Below, one piece after another: positions 37,613 through 46,527 of a stretch of 64,000 nucleotides of DNA; position 1 is the first letter of the stretch, and each line of letters begins with the position of its first letter. This stretch comes from Pseudomonas reidholzensis (GTDB lineage: Bacteria; Pseudomonadota; Gammaproteobacteria; Pseudomonadales; Pseudomonadaceae). The notes under the pieces were generated by a model. It did no database searches. It saw only the letters and a list, made by a program, of their open reading frames with translations, and was not told where the DNA came from. The position numbers and the translations under genes are program-made. The stretch covers positions 528,627 through 592,626 of the forward strand of contig NZ_UNOZ01000030.1 of assembly GCF_900536025.1 (NCBI RefSeq), in the 5' to 3' direction.

Positions 37613-37628
37613 TGGCACAAAACATGCA
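37613..37628 (+). promoter_or_regulatory. Sigma54-type promoter of the organosulfur operon
   Basis: TGGCACAAAACATGCA holds the invariant GG (-24) and GC (-12) dinucleotides spaced by 10 bases, with TGGCAC and TGCA in place. It differs from the consensus TGGCACGNNNNTTGCW at two positions. A start site near 37639 would leave a leader of about 28 bases before ATG 37667. In P. putida, sfn sulfur genes are transcribed with sigma54 under the enhancer-binding protein SfnR, which is not in the window. Confidence 0.6.
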
Positions 37629-37666
37629 AAAGCTTCAGCCATACCCGCTTGAAGCCAGAGGAAGTC

Positions 37667-38890
37667 ATGCCTGCACCTGCCCAGCCCGCCCATTACGACC
37701 TGCGCCAACCGGATGCCCATGTCATCCACGACGACGCCGAAGCCTTGCGCATCGCCCACCAGGTCGCGGCCTTGCTGCGCACGGGCGCAGCGGAACGCGA
37801 CCGCCGCCGCGAAGTCCCTGCCGACGTGGTCGATGCCTTCTCCAACAGTGGCTTGTGGGGCATCACCGTGCCGCGCGAATACGGCGGCGCCGAAGTGTCC
37901 TTCGCCACCCTGGCGCAGGTGATCGCGATCGTCTCGGCCGCCGACCCGTCACTCGGCCAGATCCCGCAGAACCACTACTGCCTGCTCGAAGACCTGCGCC
38001 TGCAAGGCAGCCCTGAACAGCAGCGCTTCTTCTTCGACCTGGTGTTGCGCGGCCACCGCTTCGCCAATGCCCTGTCAGAAACCGGCGGCAAGACCGTGCA
38101 GGACATCCGCACGCGGCTGGTCGCCGAGGCGGACGGCTACCGCATCGACGGCCGCAAGGGCTACTGCACCGGCTCGTTGTATGCGCACTGGATCGGCGTA
38201 CTGGCGCTGGACGCGCAGGACCGTGCCCAGCTCGCCTTCGTCCCGCGTAACACGCCTGGCCTGGTCGTGGTCGATGACTGGAGCAGCATGGGCCAGCGCA
38301 CCACCTCCAGCGGTACCGTTCTGCTCGATGGCCTGCGGGTGCCCGCGTTCAACCTGTTGCCCACCTATCGCTCCTATGAGAGCCCGACCCTGGCAGGGCC
38401 GTTCGCCCAGTTGACCACGGCTGCGATCGACGCCGGTATAGGCCGCGCCGCGCTGGACGACACCATTGCGTTTGTGCGCCAGCATGCCCGCCCGTGGATC
38501 GACGCCAAGGTCGACCATGCCAGCGAAGACCCGCTGACGATCATCCAGATCGGCTCGCTGGAGATTCATCAGGAGGCCGCCGAAGCGTTGCTCGAACGCG
38601 CCGGCTGGGCGCTCGACGCGGCCAAGCCGGCGCCGGACGAAGACAACGTCGCCGCCGCCTCGGTGGCTGTAGCCAAGGCCAAGGTGCTGACCACTGAGGT
38701 CGCCATCGAGGCCAGCAACCGCCTGTTCGAACTCGGCGGCACGCGCTCGTCGCTGCTCCAGCACAACTTCGACCGCCACTGGCGCAACGCCCGCGTGCAC
38801 ACCCTTCACGACCCGGTGCGCTGGAAGTACCACCTGGTCGGCAATTGGGCCTTGAACGCCGTCAAGCCGCCCCGTCACGACTGGAACTGA
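37667..38890 (+). CDS. sfnB: SfnB-family sulfur-acquisition flavoprotein (acyl-CoA dehydrogenase-like)
   Basis: 407 residues from ATG 37667 (MPAPAQPAHYDLRQP), with GAGGAAG upstream. Acyl-CoA dehydrogenase fold with LWGITVPREYGGAEVSFATLA, the substrate/flavin segment QIPQNHYCLLEDL, and the C-terminal helical domain (NRLFELGGTRSSLLQHNFDRHWRNARVHTLHDPVRWKY in two parts). This pattern fits the SfnB family, thought to work with FMNH2-dependent monooxygenases in using organosulfur compounds. First gene of an operon with a flavin monooxygenase and an ABC transporter. Confidence 0.85.
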   Translation: MPAPAQPAHYDLRQPDAHVIHDDAEALRIAHQVAALLRTGAAERDRRREVPADVVDAFSNSGLWGITVPREYGGAEVSFATLAQVIAIVSAADPSLGQIPQNHYCLLEDLRLQGSPEQQRFFFDLVLRGHRFANALSETGGKTVQDIRTRLVAEADGYRIDGRKGYCTGSLYAHWIGVLALDAQDRAQLAFVPRNTPGLVVVDDWSSMGQRTTSSGTVLLDGLRVPAFNLLPTYRSYESPTLAGPFAQLTTAAIDAGIGRAALDDTIAFVRQHARPWIDAKVDHASEDPLTIIQIGSLEIHQEAAEALLERAGWALDAAKPAPDEDNVAAASVAVAKAKVLTTEVAIEASNRLFELGGTRSSLLQHNFDRHWRNARVHTLHDPVRWKYHLVGNWALNAVKPPRHDWN

Positions 38891-38900
38891 GGCCGCCCCC

Positions 38901-40274
38901 ATGAGCAAGCAGATCCGCCTCAATGCCTTCGCCATGAACAGCGTCGGCCACCTCGCACCTGGCCTGTGGCGCCACCCGCGCGACCAGTCCACCCGCTACA
39001 CCGACATCCATTACTGGATCGAGCTGGCCAAGACCCTCGAACGCGGCTGCATTGACGGCCTGTTCATTGCCGACGTGCTCGGCGTCTACGACGTGTATGG
39101 CGCCAGCGCCGACGCAGCCTTGAGCAACGCCGTGCAGGTGCCGGTGAACGACCCGTTGCAACTGGTGCCGGCGATGGCCGCCGCGACCCGCCACCTGGGC
39201 TTCGGCGTCACCGCCTCGGTTTCGTTCGAGCATCCATTCCCGTTCGCGCGGCGCATGAGTACCCTCGATCACCTGACCCAGGGCCGCGCCGGCTGGAACA
39301 TCGTCACCTCATACCTGTCCAGCGGGGCGCGCAATCTTGGCCACCACGATCAGCTGAGCCACGACCAGCGCTACGCCATGGCCGAGGAATACCTGCAGGT
39401 CTGCTACAAGCTGTGGGAGACCAGTTGGGAGGCAGATGCGCTGCGCGTCGATCGCGACAGCGGCGTCTATGCCGACCCGCAGAAGGTGCATGGCATCGAC
39501 CATGAAGGCACGTACTTCAAGGTGCCAGGCTTGCACCTCAGCGAACCCTCGCCGCAGCGCACGCCGGTGATCTACCAGGCCGGAGCTTCAACCCGTGGCC
39601 GCGCCTTCGCGGCCGCCAATGCCGAATGCGTATTCGTTGCCGCACCGAGCAAGCCGGTGCTGAAAAAACAGGTGGCCGAACTGCGCGCCGCCGCCGTGGC
39701 AGCTGGCCGTGGCGCCAACGACATCCTGGTCCTGGAACAACTCACGGTGATTGTCGCCCCCACCGACGAGGCCGCACTGGGCCTGCTGCGCGAGTATCGC
39801 GAGTACGCCAGCCCCCGTGGTGCGTTGACGCTGATGTCGGGCTGGACAGGCATCGATTTTGCCCAGTACAGCGCCGACCAGGTGCTTCGCGAAGTGCCCA
39901 GCGAAGCGATCCAGTCCGTGGTCGAAGCGTTCACCCGCGCCGACCCGACGCGCACCTGGAGCACCGCCGAGATCGCCGACTACTGCGCCATCGGCGGTGA
40001 CGGCCCGGTGCTGGTCGGCTCGGCACAGACCGTGGCCGATCAGTTGCAGGAATGGGTCGAAGACACCGATGTCGACGGCTTCAACCTGGCCAGCGTGGTT
40101 GCCCCGGAAACCTTCGCCGCCGTGGTCGACCTGCTAGTCCCGGAGCTGCAGCGACGCGGATTGTTCAAGCGTGAATACGCCGAGGGCAGCCTGCGCAACA
40201 AGCTGTTCGGCCATGGCGACCAGCTGCGCGCGCCGCACCCGGTGGCACGCCTGCGCGCAGAGGCCGGCCGATGA
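38901..40274 (+). CDS. LLM-class flavin-dependent monooxygenase (NtaA/SnaA/DszA family)
   Basis: 457 residues. Luciferase-like TIM barrel with LNAFAMNSVGHLAPGLWRHP, ASVSFEHPFPFARRMSTLDHLTQGRAGWNIVTSY, and VIYQAGASTRGRAFAA, the hallmarks of the two-component FMNH2-dependent NtaA/SnaA/DszA group. Likely oxygenates a sulfur compound (sulfone, sulfoxide or thioether), in view of its neighbours. The FMN reductase that must supply FMNH2 is not encoded here. Overlaps the permease start by four bases. Confidence 0.9.
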   Translation: MSKQIRLNAFAMNSVGHLAPGLWRHPRDQSTRYTDIHYWIELAKTLERGCIDGLFIADVLGVYDVYGASADAALSNAVQVPVNDPLQLVPAMAAATRHLGFGVTASVSFEHPFPFARRMSTLDHLTQGRAGWNIVTSYLSSGARNLGHHDQLSHDQRYAMAEEYLQVCYKLWETSWEADALRVDRDSGVYADPQKVHGIDHEGTYFKVPGLHLSEPSPQRTPVIYQAGASTRGRAFAAANAECVFVAAPSKPVLKKQVAELRAAAVAAGRGANDILVLEQLTVIVAPTDEAALGLLREYREYASPRGALTLMSGWTGIDFAQYSADQVLREVPSEAIQSVVEAFTRADPTRTWSTAEIADYCAIGGDGPVLVGSAQTVADQLQEWVEDTDVDGFNLASVVAPETFAAVVDLLVPELQRRGLFKREYAEGSLRNKLFGHGDQLRAPHPVARLRAEAGR

Positions 40275-40936
40275 ACGAACTGCTCGCCAACCTCGACTGG
40301 GTGGAGATCGCCCAGGCCTGCCTGGACACCCTGAGCATGCTCGGCGCCGCGCTCGGCTTCACTGTGCTGTTCGGCTTGCCCCTGGGCGTGCTCCTGTACC
40401 TCACCGGGCAGCGCCAACTGCTGGCCAATGGGCCGCTTTATCGCGGCTTGTCGGTGGCGGTCAACGTGCTCCGTTCGCTGCCGTTCATCATTCTGCTGAT
40501 CGTGCTGATCCCGCTGACCACGGTGATCACCGGTACCTCGCTGGGGGTGCGCGGCACCATCCCACCGCTGGTGGTCGGCTGCACGCCGTTCTTCGCCCGC
40601 CTGGTGGAAACCGCCCTGCGCGAAGTCGACCGCGGCCTGGTCGAAGCCAGCCAGGCCATGGGCGGCAGCATTCGCCAGATCATCTGGTACACCCTGCTGC
40701 CCGAAGCTCGCACCGGGTTGATCGCCGCCGTCACCGTGACCGCCATCGTGCTGGTCGACTACACCGCCATGGCAGGGGTGATCGGCGGCGGTGGCCTCGG
40801 CGACCTGGCCATCCGCTTCGGCTACCAACGCTTCCAGACCGACGTGATGGTCGTCACCGTGCTGCTGCTGATCCTGCTGGTGCAGGCCCTGCAAATGAGC
40901 GGTGACCGCCTGGTACGCCATTTCAACCGACGCTGA
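40271..40936 (+). CDS. MetI-type ABC transporter permease
   Basis: 221 residues, five predicted membrane helices, with the EAA loop region EASQAMGGSIRQIIWYTLLPEA that contacts the ATPase. Sequence close to methionine permease MetI (RSLPFIILLIVLIPLTTVI). Partner of MetQ-like and MetN-like proteins downstream. Start overlaps the previous stop (ATGA). Confidence 0.93.
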   Translation: MNELLANLDWVEIAQACLDTLSMLGAALGFTVLFGLPLGVLLYLTGQRQLLANGPLYRGLSVAVNVLRSLPFIILLIVLIPLTTVITGTSLGVRGTIPPLVVGCTPFFARLVETALREVDRGLVEASQAMGGSIRQIIWYTLLPEARTGLIAAVTVTAIVLVDYTAMAGVIGGGGLGDLAIRFGYQRFQTDVMVVTVLLLILLVQALQMSGDRLVRHFNRR

Positions 40937-40972
40937 ACCTGATTCCATTATCACCTTCACCGGAGCCACCGC

Positions 40973-41752
40973 ATGAAAAAAATACTCAGCGCCCTCGCCG
41001 CCGTCATCGCCCTCAACAGCCTCGGCGCGCACGCAGCAGAACGCCTGGTGGTCGGCGCCACCCCGGTGCCGCACGCGGAGATCCTCGAGTTCGTCAAACC
41101 CGAGCTGGCCAAACAGGGCGTCGACCTCGACATCAAGGTGTTCAACGACTTCATCCAGCCCAACCTGCAACTGGCGCAGAAGCACCTGGATGCCAACTAC
41201 TACCAGTACCGACCGTTCCTCGAGGACTTCAACAAGACCCGCCACACCGACCTGGTGCCGGTGGTCGGCGTGCACATCGAGCCGTTCGGCGCCTACTCGG
41301 CCAAGTACAAGACCCTCGCAGAGCTGCCTGATGGCGCCAGCGTGGCCATCCCCAACGACCCGGTGAACACGGGCCGGGCACTGGTCCTGCTGGCCGAAGC
41401 TGGGCTGATCACACTCAAGGACCCGAACAACCCGCAATCGACCCAACGCGACATCACCGGCAACCCGCACCTGCTGAAGATCCGCGAGCTCGAAGGCGCC
41501 ATGCTGGCCCGTTCGGTCAAGCAGGTCGACCTGGCGTTCGTGTTCGCCAACTACGCCCTGGAAGCAGGCATCGACACCAACAGCGCGCTGATCGTGGAAA
41601 AGGGCAAGGACCTGTACGTCGAATTCCTCGTGGCACGCCCCGACAACCTGCAAGACCCCGGCATCCAGAAGCTGGCCAAGGCGCTCAATTCGCCCGCAGT
41701 CCGCCAGTTCATCCTGACCCGTTACAAGGGTCAGATCGCACCGGGTTTCTGA
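40973..41752 (+). CDS. MetQ/NlpA-family substrate-binding protein
   Basis: 259 residues with signal peptide MKKILSALAAVIALNSLGAHA and type I cleavage (no lipobox Cys). Mature part has VVGATPVPHAEILEFVKPEL, DANYYQYRPFLEDFN and IPNDPVNTGRALVLL, typical of the MetQ family. Given the two flavin enzymes in the operon, the ligand may be a methionine derivative or another organosulfur compound rather than methionine itself. Confidence 0.93.
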   Translation: MKKILSALAAVIALNSLGAHAAERLVVGATPVPHAEILEFVKPELAKQGVDLDIKVFNDFIQPNLQLAQKHLDANYYQYRPFLEDFNKTRHTDLVPVVGVHIEPFGAYSAKYKTLAELPDGASVAIPNDPVNTGRALVLLAEAGLITLKDPNNPQSTQRDITGNPHLLKIRELEGAMLARSVKQVDLAFVFANYALEAGIDTNSALIVEKGKDLYVEFLVARPDNLQDPGIQKLAKALNSPAVRQFILTRYKGQIAPGF

Positions 41753-41762
41753 GGGCTTGCGC

Positions 41763-42803
41763 ATGACCCGTTTCAGCCAGGAACTGCTCGCCGACACGGC
41801 GCAACTCACGTTGCGCGGCGTCGGCAAACGCTACGGCGCGCTGACCGCGCTGCACGGCATCGATCTCCAGGTCCGGCGTGGCGAGGTGTTCGGCATCATT
41901 GGCCGCAGCGGCGCCGGCAAGTCGTCGCTGCTGCGCCTGCTCAACCGCCTGGAGCCCCCCAGCGACGGCCAGGTGCTGATCGACGGCCAGGACATCGCCC
42001 GCCTGAACCAGGCTGAGCTGCGCGGGCTGCGGCGCAAGGTGGCGATGATCTTCCAGCACTTCAACCTGATGGCCACGCGCACGGTCGCCGAAAACATCGA
42101 GCTACCGCTGCGTATGGCCGGCCTGCCAACGCCGGAGCGCGCCCGGCGGGTCGATGAGTTGCTGCAACTGGTGGGTCTGCACGAACGGCGCAATGCCTAC
42201 CCCGCGCAGCTGTCCGGCGGGCAGAAGCAACGGGTGGGTATCGCCCGCGCCCTGGTGCTGCAACCCGCCATTTTGCTGTGTGACGAAGCCACCTCGGCCC
42301 TCGACCCCGAGAGTACCCAATCGATTCTCGGCCTGCTGCGGGACATCAATCGGCGATTGGGACTGACCATCGTGCTGATCACCCATGAAATGGAGGTGAT
42401 CCGTGACCTGTGCCACCGCGTGGCGGTGCTGGAAGCCGGCCAGGTGGTTGAACACGGCGAGGTGTGGCAGGTGTTCGGGGCACCGCAGCATGCCGTCAGC
42501 CAGTTGCTGCTGGGCGGCCCGACGCGGGCCGAGTACCCTGCCGAACTCGCCCCGGGCACCCTCTGCCTGGACCTGCACTACAGCGGCGCACATGGCCTGG
42601 AGCCGGACGTGCAGGCGCTGTCGACGGCATTCGGCTCGCAAGTGCGCCTGCTGCATGCCGGCATCGAACGCATCCAGGGCCGCTCGCTTGGCCGGTTGCG
42701 GGTTGCGGTGACCAGTGCGCAGCCCGCTGAACGGGTGCTCGAGCGGGCGCTGACAGTCGCCGATCGGGTCGAGCGGGTCAACCCGCGCAGCGCCAGCAGT
42801 TAG
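41763..42803 (+). CDS. MetN-type ABC transporter ATPase with NIL domain
   Basis: 346 residues from ATG 41763. Walker A GRSGAGKSS, signature LSGGQKQRVG, Walker B ILLCDEATSALD, H-loop LITHEMEV. The C-terminal NIL domain (about residues 265-340) is the regulatory domain that in MetN senses methionine. Last gene of the operon; its end overlaps the LysR gene end by four bases in convergent orientation. Confidence 0.93.
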   Translation: MTRFSQELLADTAQLTLRGVGKRYGALTALHGIDLQVRRGEVFGIIGRSGAGKSSLLRLLNRLEPPSDGQVLIDGQDIARLNQAELRGLRRKVAMIFQHFNLMATRTVAENIELPLRMAGLPTPERARRVDELLQLVGLHERRNAYPAQLSGGQKQRVGIARALVLQPAILLCDEATSALDPESTQSILGLLRDINRRLGLTIVLITHEMEVIRDLCHRVAVLEAGQVVEHGEVWQVFGAPQHAVSQLLLGGPTRAEYPAELAPGTLCLDLHYSGAHGLEPDVQALSTAFGSQVRLLHAGIERIQGRSLGRLRVAVTSAQPAERVLERALTVADRVERVNPRSASS

Positions 42804-43696
42804 CCGTTGAGGCCACTGGCAGCGCAGCGTGCAGCCTCGACCAGCCACTGCTCGAAGCGCTGTGCGGCCTCGCTCAATGCGATGTCCCGGGCCTGCACCA
42901 GGTAATAGCCCTTGCCCGTTGCCAGCACCGCGTCGAACACCTGCACCAGGCGCCCCTGCTCGACGTCGTCCTCGACCAGCCAGGGGCTGGTCAGCACCAG
43001 GCCCTGGCTGCGCCGCGCAGCGTCGATGGCCATTTCCGACTGATCGAACTGCAAGCCCCTGGCCAGCCCGTCGAACGACAGCCCGACCGACGCCAGCCAC
43101 TGCGACCAGTGCGCATGGCTGGTGGTGTAGAGCACGGTCGCGCCGGGCAAGTCGGCCAGCGTGCGCAGCTGCTGGCGCTCGCGGTACTCCGCGCTGCAGT
43201 ACACGCGCATTTCGTCCGCCAGCAGCAACCGCGCCTGCACGTCCTTGGCCTGGCCATCGAAATGACGCACCGCCAGGTCGACCGTGCCCTGGCTGAAATC
43301 GACCCGGTCGGTGCTGGCACTCAGGTGCAACTGCAGCTGCGGATAACGGCGGGTGAGCTGCGGCATGCGCCGGGCGAACCAGCTGCTGGCGAACGCCGGC
43401 GGCAGGCTCAGGCGCACCTGCAGGTCACCCTTGCCCTGCACCGCGAGGCTGGCGCTGTCCAGCTGCTGCAGGGCCGGTCGCACCTGCTGCCAATAGCTCA
43501 AGGCTTGCGCGGTAGGCTGCAGCTTGCGCACCGTGCGCACGAACAACGGCGTGCCCAGCCAGGCCTCCAGCTTGCGGATCTGCTGGCCCACCGCACCCGG
43601 TGTGACGAACAGTTGCTGGGCCGCCACGGTGACACTGCCCGTGCGCATCACCGCATCGAAACAGGCGATGGCCTTGAGCGGGGTGTCGGCTCTCAT
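42800..43696 (-). CDS. LysR-family transcriptional regulator (GcvA-like)
   Basis: 298 residues from ATG 43696. N-terminal winged HTH (SVTVAAQQLFVTPGAVGQQIRKLEAWLG) and a periplasmic-binding-type effector domain (QLQLHLSASTDRVDFSQGTVDLAVRHF, LARGLQFDQSEMAIDAARRSQGL), the GcvA group. Divergent from the EamA exporter gene at 43793, with 96 bases between, so it may control that gene. Confidence 0.92.
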   Translation of the reverse strand: MRADTPLKAIACFDAVMRTGSVTVAAQQLFVTPGAVGQQIRKLEAWLGTPLFVRTVRKLQPTAQALSYWQQVRPALQQLDSASLAVQGKGDLQVRLSLPPAFASSWFARRMPQLTRRYPQLQLHLSASTDRVDFSQGTVDLAVRHFDGQAKDVQARLLLADEMRVYCSAEYRERQQLRTLADLPGATVLYTTSHAHWSQWLASVGLSFDGLARGLQFDQSEMAIDAARRSQGLVLTSPWLVEDDVEQGRLVQVFDAVLATGKGYYLVQARDIALSEAAQRFEQWLVEAARCAASGLNG

Positions 43697-43792
43697 AACG
43701 TAGTTTTTCTCTTTTGTACGACCACAACAGATGATTTGTAGCGGTTTGCGCGGGCCGTGACAATCGCACCCTGATGTTCCCAATACAAGGTG

Positions 43793-44752
43793 ATGCGCGT
43801 GAGAAAGTCGGTGGATGGCCTGGCGACGGCAGTGATGGTGCTGCTGTGCCTGATCTGGGGTGGTCAACAGGTGGCGATGAAAGCCGTCGCTGGCGAGATC
43901 GCGCCGATCATGCAAGTGGCCCTGCGCTCAGGGATTGCCGCTGCGCTGGTGTGGATGGTCGGCCGCTGGGTGCTGCGCGAGGCCTGGCTGCCGCGGGTCT
44001 GGTGCCGCTCGGGGCTGCTGGTGGCGCTGCTGTTTGCCGCGGAGTTCCTGTTTATCGCCGAAGGCCTGCGCTGGACCAGCGCCTCGCACATGGCGGTGTT
44101 CCTCTACACCGCGCCGCTGTTCGCCGCAATCGGCCTGCACCTGCGCCTGCCGGAAGAGCGCCTGAGCAGCGTGCAGTGGCTGGGCATGGGCCTGGCCTTT
44201 GCAGGCATCGCCGTGACCTTTCTCGCCCCGCGCCCTGGCGCCGAGGCTGACCCGGCGCTGGCCAGCAGCTTGCTCGGCGATTTTCTCGGCCTGTGCGCCG
44301 GTGCCGCCTGGGGCTTCACCACGGTGGCCGTGCGCGCCAGCCGGTTGAGCGAGGCGCCGCCGACCCAGACCCTGTATTACCAGCTTGCCGGTGCATTCCT
44401 GATCCTGATGCCGCTGGCATTGCTCAGCGGCCAGAGCGCCCTCAGCTTAACCCCACTGGCGCTGGCCAGCCTGGCGTTCCAGACCTTGGCGGTGTCGTTC
44501 GCCAGCTACCTGATCTGGTTCTGGATGCTGCGCCGTTACCTGGCCGCGCGGCTCGGGGTGATGGCCTTCATGACGCCGCTGTTCGGTGTGGTGATGGGCT
44601 ATCTGTGGCTTGACGAGCGCACCAGCCTGGGGTTCCTGCTGGGTGCCGCGCTGACCGTGGTGGGCCTGGTCATCGTCAACCTGAGCAAGGGCACGGCAGC
44701 CGCTCGCGGGCAGCCCAGCGCTGCGCTGACAGCCGCCAAGCGCCATGGCTGA
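43793..44752 (+). CDS. EamA/DMT-family transporter
   Basis: 319 residues from ATG 43793 (AAGG upstream; a GTG at 43790 is also possible). Ten predicted membrane helices in two EamA repeats (LCLIWGGQQVAMKAVAGE; GDFLGLCAGAAWGFTTVAVRAS; YLWLDERTSLGFLLGAALTV). Drug/metabolite exporter of unknown substrate, probably regulated by the divergent LysR gene. Confidence 0.9.
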   Translation: MRVRKSVDGLATAVMVLLCLIWGGQQVAMKAVAGEIAPIMQVALRSGIAAALVWMVGRWVLREAWLPRVWCRSGLLVALLFAAEFLFIAEGLRWTSASHMAVFLYTAPLFAAIGLHLRLPEERLSSVQWLGMGLAFAGIAVTFLAPRPGAEADPALASSLLGDFLGLCAGAAWGFTTVAVRASRLSEAPPTQTLYYQLAGAFLILMPLALLSGQSALSLTPLALASLAFQTLAVSFASYLIWFWMLRRYLAARLGVMAFMTPLFGVVMGYLWLDERTSLGFLLGAALTVVGLVIVNLSKGTAAARGQPSAALTAAKRHG

Positions 44753-44769
44753 ATGCGCACGCGCTGATG

Positions 44770-45315
44770 CTAGGGGGCGATCCAGTGGGCTTGCCAATCA
44801 TCCGCCTGGCGGACGAAGCGGGCTCGCTGGTGGACAGGCCGGGTAAGGTCGAGCCACTCCAGGCGATTGACCCGTACGCTGATGACGGCGAAGTGTTGCA
44901 GGCCGTCCTCCGGCTGTCGATAGGCGGCGGCCGGGCTGTCGATGACGGCACCGGGCACGCCGCCATGGCGAAACAGTGCCTGGGTTGTGGCCCGTGCCTG
45001 CTGCCAATACCGGGGGGTATCTGGCCGTTCGCTGGCCTGCCCCTGGAGGCGAAGTTGCTGGGTGGCGCCAGGGGCCAGCGCGACCAGCGCAACGCGCGGA
45101 TTGCCGCGCAACTGGGTGTATTTGGCCGAGCGTTTGTCGACGAAGAACAGGACCGTGCCAGTGAGGGTGTCGGCGTCGCGCAGGACGACGGTGCTGGTGT
45201 CCGGCTGCCCGTGGGCGTCGACGGTCGCCAGTTGCATGAGGCGGTACGGGTTGCTGCCTTGGCCGATGGCGGTGGTCAGGTCCGACCAGATGCGGGCCAG
45301 GATTTCATCGAGCAT
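44770..45315 (-). CDS. Pyridoxamine 5'-phosphate oxidase-family FMN-binding protein
   Basis: 181 residues. Split-barrel FMN fold: PYRLMQLATVDAHGQPDTSTVVLRDAD, LFFVDKRSAKYTQLRGNPRVALV, RLEWLDLT. The SxKYxQLR and LEWL patterns fit the Alr4036-type subgroup rather than true PdxH. Enzymatic role uncertain. GAGGTGA precedes the ATG. Convergent with the EamA gene, leaving 17 bases between. Confidence 0.88.
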   Translation of the reverse strand: MLDEILARIWSDLTTAIGQGSNPYRLMQLATVDAHGQPDTSTVVLRDADTLTGTVLFFVDKRSAKYTQLRGNPRVALVALAPGATQQLRLQGQASERPDTPRYWQQARATTQALFRHGGVPGAVIDSPAAAYRQPEDGLQHFAVISVRVNRLEWLDLTRPVHQRARFVRQADDWQAHWIAP

Positions 45316-45362
45316 TTGGCGATCTCACCTCGGGATTTAAGGTTGCTCAGGTGGTTTTTACA

Positions 45363-45540
45363 TTGCGCAAGGCGTGAGCTCGCCGGGGCCGCTGCGCAGC
45401 CCTTTCGCGACACAAGGCCGCTCCCACAGGACCAGTTCCGGTCACTACGCACGCTGACTGCAAGGCGCCGTCCATGTGGGAGCGGCCTTGTGTCGCGAAT
45501 GGGGCGCGCAGCGGCCCCAGCGAGCTGACGCCTTGCGCAA
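45363..45540. repeat. Long imperfect inverted repeat built on two REP-like units
   Basis: The arm 45363-45428 (starting TTGCGCAAGGCGTGAGCTCG) and the arm 45475-45540 are reverse complements with five mismatches in 66 positions, separated by a 46-base spacer. The inner part of each arm is CGCGACACAAGGCCGCTCCC. It occupies most of the gap between the FMN-binding protein and SDR genes; no gene lies in 45316-45612. Confidence 0.9.
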
Positions 45541-45612
45541 TTTCAGAACACCTTGAAAGGGCTGCCCCTAACAGCGGCCTCCTGCACCACACCCGGCACC
45601 CCCAACCCACAT

Positions 45613-46317
45613 TCAGACGCTGCGCGTCACCCCACCATCGACACGAATGTTCTGCCCGGTGATATACGCCGCCCCGTCACTGGCCAGGAAGGCCACAGTC
45701 GCGGCGATCTCTTCACTGGTGCCATAGCGCTTGAGCGGCACGCTGTCACGACGCTGCTCAGTGCCCGGCAAGCTGTCGATCCACCCTGGCAGAACGTTGT
45801 TGATCCGCACATTGTCCCCTGCAAAATTGTCGGCGAAGATCTTGGTAAACGCCGCCAGCCCGGAACGGAACACCGCCGACGTCGGGAACAGCTCACTCGG
45901 CTCGAACGCCCACGCCGTCGAGATGTTGATGATCACCCCGCCCTTCTGCCGCTGCATGATCGGCGTCACCAGCCGGCTCGGGCGAATCACGTTCAACAGG
46001 TAGGTTTCCATCCCCTGGTGCCAGTCTTCGTCGCTGATTTCCAGGATCGGCGCACGCGGCCCGTGTCCTGCGCTGTTCACCAGCACATCGATACGCCCCC
46101 ATTTTTCCATCACCGCATCGACCAGCCGTTGCAGGTCCGCGGTGGACTGGTTGCTGCCGGTCACACCGATCCCACCGAGCGCCTGGGCCAGGGCTTCGCC
46201 CTTGCCGGACGACGACAGGATGGCGACCTTGAAGCCGTCGGCGGCCAGGCGTCTGGCGGCGGCGGCGCCCATGCCGCTGCCGCCGGCGATCACGAGTGCT
46301 ACTTTTTCTGCTGACAT
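45613..46317 (-). CDS. SDR-family oxidoreductase with altered active site
   Basis: 234 residues, AGGAG five bases before the ATG. Rossmann fold with VIAGGSGMGAAAARRL, NSAGHGPRAP and catalytic Ser in INISTAW. At the position of the YxxxK pair the sequence reads SAVFR, so Tyr is Ser and Lys is Arg. The C-terminal YITGQNIRVDGGVTRS is normal. The loss of Tyr and Lys suggests either a different chemistry or a non-catalytic role. No partner gene is adjacent. Confidence 0.9.
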   Translation of the reverse strand: MSAEKVALVIAGGSGMGAAAARRLAADGFKVAILSSSGKGEALAQALGGIGVTGSNQSTADLQRLVDAVMEKWGRIDVLVNSAGHGPRAPILEISDEDWHQGMETYLLNVIRPSRLVTPIMQRQKGGVIINISTAWAFEPSELFPTSAVFRSGLAAFTKIFADNFAGDNVRINNVLPGWIDSLPGTEQRRDSVPLKRYGTSEEIAATVAFLASDGAAYITGQNIRVDGGVTRSV

Positions 46318-46527
46318 AAGGGCTCCTGAAGATGCCTGTGGACTGCGTAAGTGAGGGGTTCAGACTACACCTCAGTGTGGCCGGGCAACGAGCCACGAAT
46401 AATGCGCTCAGCCTGTAGAAAAACTACTGCCTTACAGGCGGCTCTGCTCACCCTTGCACCCGCAAACCACGCCCATCCGCACAGCAAACGCGCTAAGGTA
46501 GAGCCTTTCACCCTCAAGGACCGGACC

